DNA of 49,963 nucleotides from Stigonema ocellatum SAG 48.90 = DSM 106950 (GTDB taxonomy: Bacteria; Cyanobacteriota; Cyanobacteriia; Cyanobacteriales; Nostocaceae), in assembly GCA_016903675.1 (NCBI GenBank), contig JADQBA010000064.1:1-49963 (forward strand), in the 5' to 3' direction. The stretch's first letter is position 1; each line of letters opens with the position of its first letter. Shown here piece after piece: positions 1 to 10,066 of this stretch. Below the pieces are notes generated by a model. That model was not told where the DNA came from and ran no database searches. It saw only the letters and a program-made list of their open reading frames with translations. The translations under genes and the position numbers were made by a program.

Positions 1-1
1 T

Positions 2-532
2 CAAAGAAGTAACAAATGTCTTGCACCGGATGCAATGGTTGTTTTTGGTAGACCAAAAGGAGACAGGCGTTCCTACAAGCAGTGGGAGGAAAACAACATT
101 GCGCCACAGGTGGTATTTGAAATCTTATCCTCCAGCAACACCACCAAAGAAATGGCAAACAAACTACTGTTTTATCAACGCTATGGAGTGGAGGAATATT
201 ACATCTACGATCCAGAACAAGTAGAGTTGACTGGGTTGCAGCGCTGTGGGGAAGATTTAGAAGTAATTGAACAAATGAATGGTTGGGTAAGTCCCCGTTT
301 GGGAGTACGGTTTGAACTAACACCGGATACTTTGGAAATTTATCGACCAGATGGACAAAAGTTTCTCACATTTGTGGAACTAGATCAATTACGAGAACAA
401 GAACGTCAACGTGCTGACACAGAGCGTCAAGAGAAGGAAGCAGCGCTTCTTCAACTTGAACAAGAACGACAGCGTTATCAAGATTTGTTAGCCCGACTGC
501 AAGAAAAGGGAATTGATTTAGAAAATCTGTGA
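2..532 (+). CDS. Uma2 family endonuclease-like protein (5' truncated by window edge)
   Basis: The frame is open from base 2, so the gene enters from the left and its start is not visible; the first in-frame ATG at 35 lies inside a conserved motif (PDAMVVFGRPKG) and is not the start. The visible 176 residues hold the second half of a Uma2/DUF820 domain: the Asp of PDAMVV, the strand VVFEILSSS with its Glu, and YGVEEYYIYDP. This fits the PD-(D/E)xK nuclease fold. The last 50 residues or so are a charged Glu/Arg/Gln coiled coil, a common tail in this family. Uma2 proteins are strongly expanded in cyanobacteria and their role is not settled. The family call is firm, but nuclease activity is an inference. 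Confidence 0.85.
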   Translation, partial: QRSNKCLAPDAMVVFGRPKGDRRSYKQWEENNIAPQVVFEILSSSNTTKEMANKLLFYQRYGVEEYYIYDPEQVELTGLQRCGEDLEVIEQMNGWVSPRLGVRFELTPDTLEIYRPDGQKFLTFVELDQLREQERQRADTERQEKEAALLQLEQERQRYQDLLARLQEKGIDLENL

Positions 533-573
533 GTGCAATTTATCATTTAGAGTGAATAATACTCAAAAATTTG

Positions 574-759
574 AGTTCAGTAGGACCAGCCCTTTCAAGG
601 TGCAAGTCGTAAGACTTGGATTTCCCAAGGGGAGACGCTGCGCGAACGCGTCTTCGCGTCTTCGCGGTTTAAAAATCTTTTTGAACCACGAAGACGCGAA
701 GAACACGAAGGAAAACTTCACTTTTACGCTTCACCTTGAAAGGGCTAGTTCAGTAGGAC
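574..759. repeat. Miniature inverted-repeat element (family A) with direct-repeat flanks
   Basis: The core at 588-746 is bounded by a perfect 15-bp inverted repeat (AGCCCTTTCAAGGTG at 588-602, its complement at 732-746). Inside is a long imperfect hairpin built on the words CTTCGCGTCTTCG and CGAAGACGCGAAG. A 13-bp direct repeat, AGTTCAGTAGGAC, flanks it at 574-586 and 747-759 and looks like a target duplication. The right copy runs into the end of another repeat (AGGACTTACGCATTGACAG, 755-773, family B). Related copies lie at about 16880-17120 and 39484-39625. It has no coding capacity and was probably mobilised by a transposase in trans. Confidence 0.7.
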
Positions 760-854
760 TTACGCATTGACAGAAATCGTCAGATATGTATTAGGCATTT
801 TTAGCCTAACCAAACAAGGAGTCATAAAATCGACATTGCTTTAAAAACTCATTC

Positions 855-906
855 AGTCCTCTTTTAGAGGACTTATGCTATTAGCCTGGGACTTCAAGTC
901 CCAGGC
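855..906. repeat. Two short hairpins beyond the ABC exporter stop
   Basis: AGTCCTCT/AGAGGACT (855-873, 3-nt loop) and GCCTGGGACTT/AAGTCCCAGGC (884-906, 1-nt loop) lie just past the 3' end of the minus-strand ABC operon. The second is a perfect 11-bp stem ten bases from the stop codon. Neither has a good T-tract, so a termination or mRNA-end stabilising role is only possible. The rest of the gap between 533 and 915 holds the family A repeat and no gene. Confidence 0.5.
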
Positions 907-915
907 GGATGTGGC

Positions 916-2688
916 CTAAACAACCTTCCCAAATTGCAGCCCATAAAAATTAGCGTATACACCCTGTTTAGCAATCAACTCAGCATGGGTTCCAAGCTCA
1001 ACAATTTTACCTTGCTCAACTACCAGTACTTGGTCAGCGTTAATCACCGTGCTGAGGCGGTGAGCAATCACAAAGCTAGTGCGTTCCTTAAGCAGTCGAG
1101 CAAGTGCTTCCTGAACTAGGGCTTCGGTACGAGTATCAATACTGCTGGTGGCTTCATCCAAAATCAAAATTCGAGGGTTAATTAACACTGCTCGCGCAAT
1201 GCTAATTAGTTGTTGTTGTCCTTGACTCAGGCTAGTTCCCTGCTCTCCCAAACGAGTTGTATACCCTTGGGGTAAGCTAGTGATAAACTCGTGAACATTG
1301 GCAATTTGCGCTGCTTGTTCAATCTCTGCTTGGGTGGCGTCTTTTCGACCAAAGGCGATATTTTCGGCAACTGTGCCACTTAACAATATGGTGTCTTGCA
1401 AAACTATCCCAATCTGACGCCTTAAACTTGCTTGTGTGACACGCCGGATATCAATATTGTCAATAGTAATCATACCACCCAACACATCATAGAAGCGCAA
1501 AATTAAGTTTATAATTGTGCTTTTCCCTGCTCCAGTTGTACCCACCAAGGCAATCATTTCTCCTGGTTTGGCATAAAAACTAGCGCCCTTAAGAGCCAAC
1601 TGGTTGGGAGCATAGCCAAATGTCACATCCTCAAACTTGACTTCACCCTTAATTGGTGGCATTTCTATTGCATCAGGCGCATCTTGCAGCAATGCAGGTT
1701 CATCTAATAGGAGAAAAATTCGTTCTAATCCAGCTATAGCTGATTGTGCTTGGGTGTAAAATTGACTAATAACTTGAATGGGCTGAAAAAATTGCTGAAC
1801 GTAAATTAGGAATGAAGTTACAGTTCCTACTGTTGCTGCACCTTTTACTGTCAGATACCCCCCATAAGCTAGCACCCCTGCTGTTCCTACGGTGTTAAGA
1901 AAATCAATTGAGGGTAAAAAGGCAGAGGTAATTGCTACAGCTTGTACATTCGCATCCCGATTCGCAGCATTGAGAGCATCAAATTGCTGGACATTATATT
2001 GTATCCGATTAAATGCTTGTGCTTCTCGAACACTGTTAATATCTTCCTCCAACCTTGCTGAAAGTTGACCGATAGTCTGTCGCGTTACCCGAAATCTTGT
2101 TTTTGCCCATGAAGCAAACAACCCTGTGGCAAAAATCATCAAGGGTACAACTAAGTTGCTCATTAATCCCAATTGCAGGTTGAGCGAAAGCATGGCGACG
2201 ATAATCCCAATTAAGCTGAATACATTGCCAATAATTTGTGCGATCGCCATTCCAAATGTCTGCTCTACAGTACTCACATCATTCAACAAACGACTCATCA
2301 AGTCACCCGATTGGCTACGATCAAAAAAGCCCAAGGGTAAGCTTTGAATTTTTGTGAAAATATCACGACGTAATTGAGCCAAAAGACGCTGCATAATCCA
2401 GCCAATCTGCCTAATTTGACTTCTGACGATCAAACTACCAGTAACATAGACAACTGCTAGCAGAATTAATATCTGCATTAAACCCCGCCAGTTCCCACGT
2501 ATAATCAAATTGTCAATTGACCAACCCACAAGAAATGGACCTGTGGCTTGACACACAGCACTAGCAATTACCAATCCCATCGTCATCAAAATATCTTGGC
2601 GATAAGGGAGAAAGTATTGCAGAAATCGTCGCAGTGTTTGGTAACTAGTTAAAGTATCTTTTGATATAGCAATATTTTTATCATTCAT
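916..2688 (-). CDS. ABC exporter half-transporter, catalytic-site partner
   Basis: This 590-residue half-transporter has a six-helix exporter domain (about residues 20-320) followed by a nucleotide-binding domain. Walker A is GTTGAGKST (about 382-390), Walker B ILILDEAT keeps the catalytic Glu, and the H-loop IAHRLST keeps the His. The signature motif is degenerate (LSQGQ instead of LSGGQ). The upstream gene shows the complementary pattern (good LSGGQ, but Asp for Glu and Gln for His). This is the arrangement of heterodimeric exporters such as TM287/288 and LmrCD, with one competent and one degenerate ATP site. ATG start at 2688; it lies 77 bp behind its partner in a probable operon. The substrate cannot be read from sequence; lipids or drugs are usual for the family. 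Confidence 0.92.
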   Translation of the reverse strand: MNDKNIAISKDTLTSYQTLRRFLQYFLPYRQDILMTMGLVIASAVCQATGPFLVGWSIDNLIIRGNWRGLMQILILLAVVYVTGSLIVRSQIRQIGWIMQRLLAQLRRDIFTKIQSLPLGFFDRSQSGDLMSRLLNDVSTVEQTFGMAIAQIIGNVFSLIGIIVAMLSLNLQLGLMSNLVVPLMIFATGLFASWAKTRFRVTRQTIGQLSARLEEDINSVREAQAFNRIQYNVQQFDALNAANRDANVQAVAITSAFLPSIDFLNTVGTAGVLAYGGYLTVKGAATVGTVTSFLIYVQQFFQPIQVISQFYTQAQSAIAGLERIFLLLDEPALLQDAPDAIEMPPIKGEVKFEDVTFGYAPNQLALKGASFYAKPGEMIALVGTTGAGKSTIINLILRFYDVLGGMITIDNIDIRRVTQASLRRQIGIVLQDTILLSGTVAENIAFGRKDATQAEIEQAAQIANVHEFITSLPQGYTTRLGEQGTSLSQGQQQLISIARAVLINPRILILDEATSSIDTRTEALVQEALARLLKERTSFVIAHRLSTVINADQVLVVEQGKIVELGTHAELIAKQGVYANFYGLQFGKVV

Positions 2689-2724
2689 CTTATTTTAAAT
2701 ATTTATGCGTAAAACGAGAACTCC

Positions 2725-2783
2725 ATAAACCCGGTTTCGCAGTAGGGGCGTATTGCAATACGCCCCTACGAAACCGGGTTTAT
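2725..2783. repeat. Palindromic repeat (AAACCCGGTTT family) supplying a stop codon
   Basis: A near-perfect inverted repeat of about 28 bp per arm (ATAAACCCGGTTTCG on the left, GTAGGGGCGTATTG in the middle, one 2-nt bulge) fills the gap between the two ABC genes. Its right arm encodes the last four residues (NPVS) and the TAG stop of the upstream gene. The same AAACCCGGTTTC word recurs at 15851-15883 and 40692-40721, so this is a dispersed family and not a site specific to this operon. It could act as an intercistronic mRNA hairpin. Confidence 0.75.
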
Positions 2784-4544
2784 TTGTTTGACTTGTGATT
2801 CTAAAATGGAACCGTACAAGGGACTGTGCAGCATCAACTCCTCATGGGTTCCCGTCCCAACTAGTTCTCCTCCATCAATCAAAAGAATACGGTCAGCATT
2901 CTTTACTGTACTGATACGTTGAGCGATCGCAAATACTGTACAAGTTCGACTCCTCATTAATTTATCAAGAAATGCATGAATTTGCGTTGCGGTTTTGGCA
3001 TCTACGGCAGATGTGCTATCATCTAAAATTAAAATGCGATAATCAGTCAGAAGCGTGCGGGCGATCGCTATCCGTTGTTTTTGCCCTCCTGATAAACCTA
3101 CCCCACGTTCTCCCACCATTGTTTCATAGCCATCTGGCAAACTGATAATAAATTCGTGAATATGGGCAATTTTAGCGGCTTCTATCACTAGTTCCAAGGG
3201 AGCATTGGGTACGGCATAGGCAATATTATCGCGGATGGTACCTGAAAACAGCCTCGTTTGTTGGAAAACCATACCAACATGCGTGCGCAAACTATTAAGT
3301 GTAAAATCGCGTACATCATTACCGTCGATGCGAATTGCTCCCGTCGTCACATCGTAAAAGCGGGGAATCAGGTTCACAAGGGTGCTTTTACCTGAACCTG
3401 TCCTCCCTAAAATTGCAATCAGTTCGTTAGGTTTGGTTTCAAAGGAAACGCCTTTAAGAGCATAATTAGTCGCCCCTGGATAGCGAAAATACACATCCTC
3501 AAAGGTAATTCTCATACTGCTGGTATGAAAAGGAATCGCTTCAGGGCGATCGCGAATTTCCTCTTCAGTATCAATGACCTCATATACTCGTTTAGCCGAA
3601 GCCGCCGCCTGCGCAATGACTGACGAAGCAAAGCCAATCTGTACAATTGGTTGCAGAACCACACCTAAATACGAATTAAAAGCTACTAATTCACCAACCG
3701 AGAATTGTTTTCCAATGACAGCGCTACCACCATAACCAAGCACCCCTAGCGTTACCAAATTGTTTAATAAAAATATAAAGGGGAAAACGTTAGAAATTGC
3801 CCGAATGACTTTCAGGTTAGCTGCGAGTACTTCCTGATTTCTGTGGATATAACGATCCATTTCAGCGTCTTCTCGAACAAAAGCTTTGATTAAACGAACG
3901 CCGATTAGGTTCTCTTTCAAAACTGCATTCAGTTCTCCCAATAGCTGTTGTATCCGACCAAATAGCATTGCACCTTTAGAGAAAAACCGGAGCAACAAAA
4001 ACGCTGCCATGGGTACAGCGGTTAGTGTAATTAATGCCAATTGCCAGTTCATTACTAGCAAAATCACAGTAATTGTAACTAAAGTCAAGAAGGAACTCAT
4101 GACCTGAAGTAAAGTCGTACCAATGAAGGTGCGGATTTGTTCAATGTCTCTGGTAATCCGCGTCAGTAGTTGTGAAGTTGGGGCGCGATCGTGATAGCTG
4201 AAACTGAGGTTCTGAATTTTGTAGAAAATCTGATTTCGCAGTCTGTAGGCGACTCCTTGAGCAACTGATTCTGCCCAAAAACCCTGTCCAAAATTGGACA
4301 CTCCTCTGGCGATCGCCACACAAATTAACGAACTACCTGCTTGAAAAACAATATCTAAGTCTTTTTTAACAATACCTTGGTCAATTCCCCACCGGAAAAG
4401 CTGTGGAGTCAAAGCATTAGCTGCAATCAGGACCAACAAACTCAGCAAAGCACCTATAACCATCCAACGATATCCCGTTAGATACCCCAAAGCTCGTTTG
4501 AGTGAATGGATTGGTGAAGGGGAAGCGACATCTTTTTTAACCAA
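2766..4544 (-). CDS. ABC exporter half-transporter, degenerate-site partner
   Basis: A 592-residue exporter subunit with an N-terminal membrane domain of six helices and a C-terminal nucleotide-binding domain. Walker A is GRTGSGKST and the signature LSGGQKQR is canonical. Walker B reads ILILDDST (Asp in place of the catalytic Glu) and the H-loop reads IAQRIST (Gln in place of His). Such a site binds ATP but hydrolyses it poorly. It should pair with the downstream subunit, whose LSQGQ signature would complete the same degenerate site. The start is TTG at 4544, supported by a GAGG Shine-Dalgarno at 4552-4555 with 7-nt spacing and no nearby ATG. The last residues lie inside a palindromic repeat. 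Confidence 0.92.
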   Translation of the reverse strand: MVKKDVASPSPIHSLKRALGYLTGYRWMVIGALLSLLVLIAANALTPQLFRWGIDQGIVKKDLDIVFQAGSSLICVAIARGVSNFGQGFWAESVAQGVAYRLRNQIFYKIQNLSFSYHDRAPTSQLLTRITRDIEQIRTFIGTTLLQVMSSFLTLVTITVILLVMNWQLALITLTAVPMAAFLLLRFFSKGAMLFGRIQQLLGELNAVLKENLIGVRLIKAFVREDAEMDRYIHRNQEVLAANLKVIRAISNVFPFIFLLNNLVTLGVLGYGGSAVIGKQFSVGELVAFNSYLGVVLQPIVQIGFASSVIAQAAASAKRVYEVIDTEEEIRDRPEAIPFHTSSMRITFEDVYFRYPGATNYALKGVSFETKPNELIAILGRTGSGKSTLVNLIPRFYDVTTGAIRIDGNDVRDFTLNSLRTHVGMVFQQTRLFSGTIRDNIAYAVPNAPLELVIEAAKIAHIHEFIISLPDGYETMVGERGVGLSGGQKQRIAIARTLLTDYRILILDDSTSAVDAKTATQIHAFLDKLMRSRTCTVFAIAQRISTVKNADRILLIDGGELVGTGTHEELMLHSPLYGSILESQVKQINPVS

Positions 4545-4551
4545 CCTGATA

Positions 4552-4555
4552 CCTC
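4552..4555 (-). promoter_or_regulatory. Shine-Dalgarno GAGG deciding a TTG start
   Basis: On the minus strand GAGG is followed by 7 nt and then TTG at 4544-4542. No ATG or GTG start fits the exporter N-terminus nearby, so this site decides the start of the upstream ABC gene. Confidence 0.6.
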
Positions 4556-4609
4556 GTTGAGTTGAATAAATATTGTCTTTATGAATGATGAATTATGAAA
4601 TTAATGTTT

Positions 4610-6553
<1,944 letters not shown>

Positions 6554-6850
6554 TGCTACTTCAACAAATAGATATGGAAAGGAACTATGGGTTATCAATT
6601 TTGCAGATGGGACACTTGTGATACAAGACTTAGAAAAAACGTAGGGGTGAAACACGTTTAATGCACTCCTCAAAAAAAACTTTTTATACACTCTGAAAAG
6701 CTAGTATTTCGATAAGATTACTCATGGTTTTTAACTACTGGCTATTTTTCATACAAAGTACTAGATTAAAGAATCAATAGAAATCCAAAAAACATTGTAA
6801 ATATGAAAGGGGCTGGCTGTTACGATGAAAGCACTAATGGGGTTGTTGTA

Positions 6851-7921
6851 ATGGTCGATCCATACAGCCAAACGGAGCAAATACAGCAAGTTGTTTACCG
6901 CATTTTAGACGCAAATTTAGACCGCGCACGTGAAGGTTTGCGAATAATCGAAGAATGGTGTCGTTTTGGCTTGAATAATGCCCAATGGGCTCTAGAATGC
7001 AAGAAAGAACGGCAAGAAATAGCTAAATGGCATACTTCTGAAATGCGGGCGGCGCGGAATACTCTTGATGATCCAGGTACTGAGTTAACCCATCCTCAGG
7101 AGGAAAAACGCACCAATATCAAATCGTTGTTACAAGCTAACTTCTGCCGAGTGCAAGAAGCCTTGCGGGTGGTGGAAGAATATGGCAAGCTTTATAACCC
7201 AAATATGGGGAAAGCGTTTAAGCAGATGCGCTATCGCGTTTATAGCTTGGAAAGTAATTTAATGGGTTATCATCGGCATCAACTGCTATTGCGATCGCGC
7301 CTCTATCTGGTAACCTCCCCTAGTGAAAAGCTATTGGAAATTGTTGAAGCTGCGCTTAAAGGTGGATTAACACTCCTGCAGTACCGCAACAAAACCGCCG
7401 ATGATTCTTTTCGCCTAGAACAAGCAAAAAAGCTGCGACAACTGTGCTACCTCTATGGGGCCATTTTCATTGTCAATGACCGCGTGGATTTGGCTTTGGC
7501 GGTAGACGCTGATGGGGTGCATCTGGGACAGCAAGATCTGCCTATTGCTATTGCTAGACAATTAGTTGGTCCACAGCGCTTGATAGGTACCTCTACCACA
7601 AATTCTCAAGAAATGCAACAGGCAATTGCTGATGGTGCAGATTACATTGGGGTGGGACCAGTTTATGAAACTCCCACCAAAGCAGGCAAGGCAGCAGCTG
7701 GTTTAGAATATGTCAGCTACGCCGCGAAAAATTGTCCCATACCTTGGTTTGCTATTGGAGGAATTGATCCCAATAATATCAATGACGTGCTTGATGCGGG
7801 AGCAAATCGTGTGGCAGTGGTGCGAAGTATCATAGAAGCCGAACAACCAACCTTAGTGACACAATATTTTCTCTCTCAGCTAAATCGCGTTCAACTAGAA
7901 CCTGGCAAGTCTCATGTCTGA
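6851..7921 (+). CDS. thiE: Thiamine-phosphate synthase with fused N-terminal domain
   Basis: The C-terminal two thirds is a full ThiE TIM barrel, which joins HMP-pyrophosphate to thiazole phosphate to make thiamine phosphate. Visible motifs are LLQYRNK, FIVNDRVDLA, DGVHLGQQDLP, GVGPVYETPTKAG and FAIGGI. The N-terminal 120 residues or so (ILDANLDRAREGLRIIEEWC) are the extra helical domain found on cyanobacterial and some thermophile ThiE proteins, annotated in families as ThiD2-like. The preferred start is the ATG at 6851 (MVDPYSQTEQ), preceded by GGGG at 8-nt spacing; an in-frame ATG at 6803 lacks a ribosome site. The gene overlaps thiS by 8 nt, indicating translational coupling. I saw no TPP riboswitch upstream. 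Confidence 0.95.
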   Translation: MVDPYSQTEQIQQVVYRILDANLDRAREGLRIIEEWCRFGLNNAQWALECKKERQEIAKWHTSEMRAARNTLDDPGTELTHPQEEKRTNIKSLLQANFCRVQEALRVVEEYGKLYNPNMGKAFKQMRYRVYSLESNLMGYHRHQLLLRSRLYLVTSPSEKLLEIVEAALKGGLTLLQYRNKTADDSFRLEQAKKLRQLCYLYGAIFIVNDRVDLALAVDADGVHLGQQDLPIAIARQLVGPQRLIGTSTTNSQEMQQAIADGADYIGVGPVYETPTKAGKAAAGLEYVSYAAKNCPIPWFAIGGIDPNNINDVLDAGANRVAVVRSIIEAEQPTLVTQYFLSQLNRVQLEPGKSHV

Positions 7922-8135
7922 TCTGATTACACTTTTTGTCAATGGGGAAACCCGTAACTGTTCATCTCAACAACCTTTACCTGATTTGCTGCAACAACTC
8001 GGGTTCAATCCCCGGTTGGTGGCTGTGGAGTATAATGGCGAAATTTTACACCGCCAGTTTTGGACCGAGACAAAAGTGCAGGATGGCGATCGCCTAGAAG
8101 TAGTAACCATTGTCGGCGGCGGCTCAACAAAGTGA
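7914..8135 (+). CDS. thiS: Sulfur carrier protein ThiS
   Basis: A small (73-residue) ubiquitin-like beta-grasp protein: ITLFVNGETRNCSS at the start, LQQLGFNPRLVAVEYNGEIL in the middle and GDRLEVVTIVGGG at the end. ThiS is thiocarboxylated on its C-terminal Gly-Gly and donates sulfur for the thiazole ring. Here the diglycine is followed by a short tail (GSTK), and the TGA stop at 8133 is the first TGA of a heptamer array, so the original end may have been altered by the repeat. It overlaps thiE by 8 nt. No thiG or thiO is in the window. Confidence 0.92.
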   Translation: MSDLITLFVNGETRNCSSQQPLPDLLQQLGFNPRLVAVEYNGEILHRQFWTETKVQDGDRLEVVTIVGGGSTK

Positions 8136-8331
8136 GGAGTGAGGAGTGAGGAATAAAGAAGAAAGTGAGGAGTGAGGAGTGAGGAGTGAGGAATAAAGAA
8201 GAAAGTGAGGAGTTATGACTAACGAACAAAAGTTATAACTCCTAACTCCTAACTCCTAACTCCTAACTCCTAACTCCTAACTCCTAACCCCTAACTCCTA
8301 ACCCCTAACTCCTAACTCCTAACTCCTCACA
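8131..8331. repeat. Compound heptameric tandem repeat between convergent genes
   Basis: Left part: GTGAGGA heptamers interrupted by AATAAAGAAGAAA. Right part: about 12 TAACTCC heptamers with variants. The centre forms a hairpin (GGAGTTAT...ATAACTCC, about 8208-8243). The array fills the whole gap between the convergent thiS and glycosyltransferase genes. It provides the stop codons of both (TGA at 8133, TAG at 8319). Confidence 0.85.
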
Positions 8332-9539
8332 GGATCTGCGTAGAGTGAGCGATGTAGGATTCTACGGTTCCCTAATGCTTTTCCTCTGCAACCTAGTTCC
8401 TCGCGCAGATGCTTATCTTGGCATAGCCTACGAAAAGCTAGAAGAATCTCATTGCCAGAGTACGGATTAACCAGTATGCCATTCTCCTCGTGGCGAACTG
8501 CATCTGTTACACCTCCTAAGCAAGAGGCAATTACAGGTTTACCGAAGTAACCAGCTTCTAGGAAAACGATCCCAGATTCATCAATGCTAGCAGCTTTGGT
8601 TTGCTCCAAAGTCAGCCTTGCAAATATGTCACAAGCTGCATAGTAGCCAGCTAATTCACTATCAGGCACATATCCAGCAAAATGTACTCGTCGCTCAACT
8701 CGCAAGCGCCGCGCTAAAGTATAAAGTTCTGACTCACAAGGTCCGTACCCGCAGAGTATGTAGTGAACATCCAGCCCCAGAGTCAGCAGTGGTGTTAAAT
8801 TTTCAATGACTAGGTCGAAGCCTTTACGCTTTACAAACTTTCCTACCGAAAGAATAACCACTGCTGTTTGAGGAATGTTGTGCTTCTCCCGCACACGGAG
8901 ACGTAAATCATCAAGATAACCTGAACTCAGCGCAACGCCAAATTTTTCCTTTCTGACTACAGGGTTAATCACGTGGGTAGGGGTATCAAATCGAAAATGA
9001 GCGGTGAGATAATCTCTTGTAAAAAAACTTTTACAAACAACTCCTTGGGCTCGTTTAAGTGTAAGTTCAAATAGTGACTTGGAACCGTAGTTTTTTAAAT
9101 TACAAAAAATATCCCGATCATGTACGTAGACAAAAAAGCGAATAGGTAGAAGATAGCTTAATAGCAATAGTGAAATAAGGTCAGATCCGTGACCCCATTC
9201 AATATAACGGTAGTGATAGCGAAAATAGAGTTTGATTGCTAGCACAAATGACCAGACTGTATTCAGGAAAGCTTGCAGCGTACTCCCTATAAAACCACTA
9301 CGGTTGTATCTAGGGTTTGGCCAGCGATATACAGGAAACTTTTGTACCTTGTCAAATGCTTTATCTCCTGAGCAACCACCTACCAGAGCAATCACACGAT
9401 CCGGGTCTTGCAAACAGCGATTATAGATATACTCCTCAATCCCACCGGATGAAGGCAGGAAGGTAGGGGATATAACTAGGATCTGCGCATATCCAGTTTT
9501 GTCCCTGATTTTATTCTCTAGTTGTGAAATATTTTCCAT
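8319..9539 (-). CDS. GT4-family glycosyltransferase
   Basis: A 406-residue GT-B fold enzyme that probably moves a sugar from a nucleotide donor to a glycan or lipid in the cytoplasm. The N-domain begins ILVISPTFLPSSGGIEEYIY, the usual glycine-rich acceptor-side loop. The C-domain starts VILSVGKFVKRKGFDLVIE and contains the donor-site signature ESGIVFLEAGYFGKPVIA followed by GGVTDAVRHEENGILVNP (the E-x7-E motif). The last residues (DPVRS) and the TAG stop come from the adjoining heptamer array, so the natural C-terminus may be shortened or replaced. Donor and acceptor are not predictable. It stands alone, with no adjacent polysaccharide cluster. Confidence 0.88.
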   Translation of the reverse strand: MENISQLENKIRDKTGYAQILVISPTFLPSSGGIEEYIYNRCLQDPDRVIALVGGCSGDKAFDKVQKFPVYRWPNPRYNRSGFIGSTLQAFLNTVWSFVLAIKLYFRYHYRYIEWGHGSDLISLLLLSYLLPIRFFVYVHDRDIFCNLKNYGSKSLFELTLKRAQGVVCKSFFTRDYLTAHFRFDTPTHVINPVVRKEKFGVALSSGYLDDLRLRVREKHNIPQTAVVILSVGKFVKRKGFDLVIENLTPLLTLGLDVHYILCGYGPCESELYTLARRLRVERRVHFAGYVPDSELAGYYAACDIFARLTLEQTKAASIDESGIVFLEAGYFGKPVIASCLGGVTDAVRHEENGILVNPYSGNEILLAFRRLCQDKHLREELGCRGKALGNRRILHRSLYADPVRS

Positions 9540-10066
9540 CTAAAATCTTATCACTAACTTTTTAAACGGCAGCAGGAATCTATAGAAAATTTTATGATTT
9601 TATCTTTGCGAATGTTGTGCCAAAATGCCAAAAATGTGTATCTTGCACTCTTGAGGATGAATTCTTCAGTGTAAGGGATAAGATCTCTATCCTAGCCTTA
9701 TCCCGGAGCTTTATTTTTTCATCGTAACCTACTGCCAGCTACGTTCTGTTGATGGGCGTCTACATTCTTTATGATGTATCTTTTTAAAGAACTACTGTAA
9801 GTTGGCAATTAGAGGTCTGTTTTCAGGTACGGTTATCTGATGGAGAAATCCCTCCTCAGATCGCTACCGATTGAGGAGAAGAAACGGTAAATTTGAAATG
9901 TATCTAGGTAATTGGTAATTGGTAGTTGGTAATTGGTAGTTGGTAATTGATAAAATCCATACGTTATAATGGTTTTCTGTCCTATTACCAGATCCATCCT
10001 AAGTACAAGTAATAAACGCGACAGCGTAGAAATCAAAACTGATAATGTTTTTCAAGCCATTGTGTT
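9540..10066. other. Intergenic region with tandem GGTAATT repeat
   Basis: No gene is supported here; the small minus-strand frame across 9833-10036 is made largely of repeat sequence. A heptamer array (GGTAATT/GGTAGTT, six units) lies at 9907-9949. A hairpin GGGATAAG...CTTATCCC at about 9679-9710 is followed by a T-rich run and could be a leader structure or terminator. The region must hold the promoters of the divergent glycosyltransferase and DUF1517 genes. Confidence 0.6.

Noticed and set aside
6692..6850. TPP riboswitch ahead of thiE
   Set aside because: The conserved CTGAGA and the later TPP-aptamer motifs are absent in the upstream 160 bases.
8131..8331. Regular short repeats that might suggest a CRISPR array
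   Set aside because: Units are 7 bp with no unique spacers, so this is a heptameric tandem repeat. The same applies to 31129-31315 and 28384-28498.
9833..10036. Minus-strand 67-residue open frame
   Set aside because: Its middle is translated GGTAATT heptamer repeat and there is no recognisable domain or ribosome site.
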